A stretch of DNA of 36,502 nucleotides from Parachitinimonas caeni (lineage in GTDB: Bacteria; Pseudomonadota; Gammaproteobacteria; Burkholderiales; Chitinimonadaceae), in the NCBI RefSeq assembly GCF_030129945.1, contig NZ_JARRAF010000042.1:1-36502 (forward strand), read 5' to 3'. The first letter of the stretch is position 1. Each line of letters starts with the position of its first letter. Shown here piece by piece: positions 34,701-36,502 of this stretch. The translations under genes and the position numbers were made by a program. The notes beneath the pieces were generated by a model. The model ran no database searches, was not told the DNA's origin, and worked only from the letters and a program-made list of their open reading frames with translations.

Positions 34701-35071
34701 AGTGTTATCTGCTCCGTTGGTGTGCTTAGGGGGATTGCTACTATGTATCGGCAGTGTCGGCGATTTTCCCTGCGGCGCTTTCGCCGTACGGCGCAGTTGC
34801 CTCGCACTCGGGCTCTGGCCGGCTGACGGTGGAATGTCGTGGGATTGTCTCGCCCCCAACCCGTTCATCAGTTGTGGCTGGCACGGGCTGATGAGTGCGC
34901 GGACCTGTTGGTCTCTTGTTGCGCCGGGTCTGGATGCGCCATCTGGCGCTGTCCGAGAACCATGATATACCACCGAAACATGACCGTCATATTGCCGAGG
35001 CCACAACTTGCAATGTAGTCGCAAGGCTATAATTACGGCTTTCCTACCTGTATTGCTGCCGTTGCATCCTC
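34701..35071. other. Divergent phbB-zapE promoter region
   Basis: 371 bp with no convincing gene; the plus-strand frames overlapping it are shadows of phbB. On the zapE side lies TATAAT at 35028-35033, preceded by CTTGC-N9-GCAAG at 35007-35025, an inverted repeat where a regulator could bind. No matching -35 at 17 bp. The phbB promoter is not evident. Confidence 0.5.
35028..35033 (+). promoter_or_regulatory. Perfect -10 box upstream of zapE
   Basis: TATAAT 39 bp upstream of the zapE ATG. The best upstream hexamer TTGCAA (35008-35013) is only 14 bp away, so the -35 is weak and help from a factor at the CTTGC/GCAAG dyad is possible. Confidence 0.45.
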
Positions 35072-36232
35072 ATGTCTCAAGCTGCGCTTACTCCCGAATC
35101 TCTCGTTGGCATGCCTCCTTCGGAATGGTATGACCTCGCCACCCGTCAATCCGGCTTCAGTCGCGACGCTGCCCAGGAGAACGCTGTGCGCCATCTGCAG
35201 CGGCTGTTCGATGAGCTGGTGGCATTCAAGCAAAAGCGTAACCGCTTGTTCGGCCGCTCTTTGCTGCCACAGCCCAAGGTGCCTCGCGGCCTGTATTTCT
35301 GGGGGGGCGTGGGCCGGGGCAAGAGTTTTCTGATGGATGCGTTTTTTGCCTGCGTGCCTTATCAGCGCAAGAAGCGCATGCATTTTCATAATTTCATGAA
35401 GTCGGTTCACGACGAGATGCGGGCGCATAGCAACGAGAGCGACCCGCTGTTGAAGGTGGCGGCGAAGATCGCTACCGAAACCCGGCTGCTGTGTTTTGAT
35501 GAGTTCCATGTTTCGGATATTGCCGATGCGATGATTCTGGGTCGTCTGCTCAAGCAGCTGTTCGAGCTGGGGGTGGTATTGGTGGCCACCAGCAATTACG
35601 AGCCGGATGGGTTGTATCCGAATGGCCTGCAGCGCGCCAACTTTCTGCCGACGATTGCGTTGATGAAGGAAAAGCTGGACGTCGTGAATGTCGATGGTGG
35701 CAACGATTACCGGATGCGCACCCTGACCCGTGCCCGCACGTATCTGAGCCCGATCACGCCTGAGACCGAGGGGGTGCTGCAGGGGATCTTTGATAGTCTG
35801 GCTCATGGCAGCGCCCTGCCGACCTCGTTGACGATCGAGGGCCGGCAGATTGAGGCAAGACGTCATGTGGGCGGCATGGTCTGGTTTGATTTCGCCACGT
35901 TGTGTGGCGGCCCGCGCTCGCAGAACGATTATCTGGAGTTGGCCCGTCAGTACCACACGATCCTGCTGTCGAATGTGCCCAAGCTGGGCGCTCGTCATGC
36001 CTCGGAGGCCCGGCGCTTCACCTGGCTGGTGGATGTGTTTTACGACCATCGCGTCAAGTTGGTGCTCTCTGCCGAAACCGACCCGGATCATCTGTATACC
36101 GAGGGCCAGATGGCCAACGAGTTCTTCCGCACGGCCAGCCGGCTGACCGAGATGCAGTCGCAGGAGTATCTGGCATTGCCGCATCTGGCCGGGCAGATGC
36201 GCGATGGCTCGCAGTACATTGCGTTTACCTGA
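35072..36232 (+). CDS. zapE: Cell division ATPase ZapE (AFG1-like)
   Basis: 386 residues. Walker A GGVGRGKS (about 78-85), Walker B LLCFDEFHV (about 139-147), sensor-like VVLVATSNYEPDGLYPNGLQR, and the family strings RGLYFWGGVGRGKSFLMDAF and MHFHNFMKSVHDEM are all present. ZapE is a cytoplasmic ATPase that acts on FtsZ rings late in division, especially under stress. The C-terminal RRFTWLVDVFYDHRVKLVLS block is also typical. Start ATG 35072 fits the family; the upstream sequence has no strong ribosome binding site. Confidence 0.95.
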   Translation: MSQAALTPESLVGMPPSEWYDLATRQSGFSRDAAQENAVRHLQRLFDELVAFKQKRNRLFGRSLLPQPKVPRGLYFWGGVGRGKSFLMDAFFACVPYQRKKRMHFHNFMKSVHDEMRAHSNESDPLLKVAAKIATETRLLCFDEFHVSDIADAMILGRLLKQLFELGVVLVATSNYEPDGLYPNGLQRANFLPTIALMKEKLDVVNVDGGNDYRMRTLTRARTYLSPITPETEGVLQGIFDSLAHGSALPTSLTIEGRQIEARRHVGGMVWFDFATLCGGPRSQNDYLELARQYHTILLSNVPKLGARHASEARRFTWLVDVFYDHRVKLVLSAETDPDHLYTEGQMANEFFRTASRLTEMQSQEYLALPHLAGQMRDGSQYIAFT

Positions 36233-36270
36233 ACACCTCATTCGCCCTTCTCTCGCCCACGGAACCCCTA

Positions 36271-36502
36271 GGCTCTGTTGACGTTTTGTTTCCGGTCGCG
36301 CAGGGTCGAGTTTTGGGGCAGGGCTAGGCAGGGTAAGTGCAGTTTAGCGAGCTAAATAAACGAACCCTAACGACGCCATGCCCCAAAAATCGACCCGGCC
36401 CGGAGGGTTTCGCCGGATTTGGGCCTGCTGCGGTGTTAAAAATAGCTTGCTTAGCCCCCAAAGCGGCGCGCTTTTCGCCGTGCATCAGGCCCAAATCCGA
36501 CG
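36271..36502. repeat. Repeat element related to the glgX-pgm palindrome, truncated by window end
   Basis: Begins with GCTCTGTTGACGTTTTGTT (36272-36290), identical to 6593-6611. It contains two nested inverted repeats: GGTCGAGTTTTGGGGCA with TGCCCCAAAAATCGACC (arms near 36304 and 36379), and GGATTTGGGCCTG with CAGGCCCAAATCC (arms near 36413 and the window end). The last 40 bases, read on the minus strand, match the core of copy 1 (CGTCGGATT.GGGCC.GATGCA). No coding capacity. Probably a non-autonomous mobile or palindromic repeat family; the right end lies outside. Confidence 0.6.

Noticed and set aside
33966-35024. 352-codon version of phbB
   Set aside because: The family N-terminus begins at ATG 34700; the upstream extension is arginine/proline-rich noise over the promoter region.

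Overview
The window looks like chromosomal DNA from a GC-rich betaproteobacterium, possibly of the Neisseriales. This is inferred from gene content (glycogen operon, PHB-pathway reductase, ZapE, the ArgP/ArgO pair, the divergent folB/plsY pair) and codon use, not from a database match. I saw no rRNA or tRNA gene. Two stretches are visibly richer in A+T than the rest: about 8.5-10.19 kb (a small lipoprotein and an HNH-like protein) and about 26.8-27.3 kb (the intergenic centre of the CRISPR locus).

Layout. 1-2.03 kb: a truncated gene end and terminator, folB (-), plsY (+), a small hypothetical gene and a small membrane protein (-). 2.37-8.43 kb: glycogen genes glgB-glgX-pgm, with a 150-bp palindromic repeat between glgX and pgm that contains the glgX stop codon. 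8.6-10.1 kb: AT-rich island. 10.2-12.0 kb: AraC/GyrI-type regulator followed by a fatty-acid-hydroxylase-like membrane enzyme. 12.3-14.3 kb: chemoreceptor (-). 14.6-16.3 kb: argP (-) and argO (+), divergent. 16.3-17.4 kb: saccharopine-dehydrogenase-like reductase (-). 17.7-23.3 kb: a solute-binding sensor protein overlapping a very large hybrid histidine kinase (MASE1, four PAS, HisKA, ATPase, two REC, Hpt). 23.4-33.9 kb: a complete type I-F CRISPR-Cas locus. 33.97-36.2 kb: phbB (-) and zapE (+). 36.27 kb to the end: a partial copy of a repeat related to the glgX-pgm one.

The CRISPR locus has an unusual layout. The cas2-3 fusion is alone on the minus strand. The effector genes csy1-csy2-csy3-cas6f and cas1 form one overlapping plus-strand operon ending 13 bp before a 30-repeat array (29 identical repeats and one degenerate). 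The usual I-F order is cas1-cas2/3-csy1-4.

The most interesting part is the 668-bp gap between cas2-3 and csy1. It holds a one-spacer mini-array: one intact repeat, a 38-nt spacer (32+6), and a second repeat that keeps the Cas6f hairpin but has lost the 8-nt handle. The first 9 nt of the spacer match, next to a correct CC PAM, a TATA-like box 165 bp away in the same gap. The rest of the spacer does not match. This is the arrangement expected of a crRNA-like regulatory RNA (CreA/CreR type) that directs Cascade to bind, but not cut, a promoter. Nearby are an undescribed 61-aa ORF with an excellent ribosome binding site, a minus-strand mini-ORF with tandem rare arginine codons at positions 3-4, and several strong hairpins. 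Any of these could be the controlled unit (toxin or cas operon). The main competing explanation is that the shared 9-mer is simply a -10-like element used twice in opposite directions.
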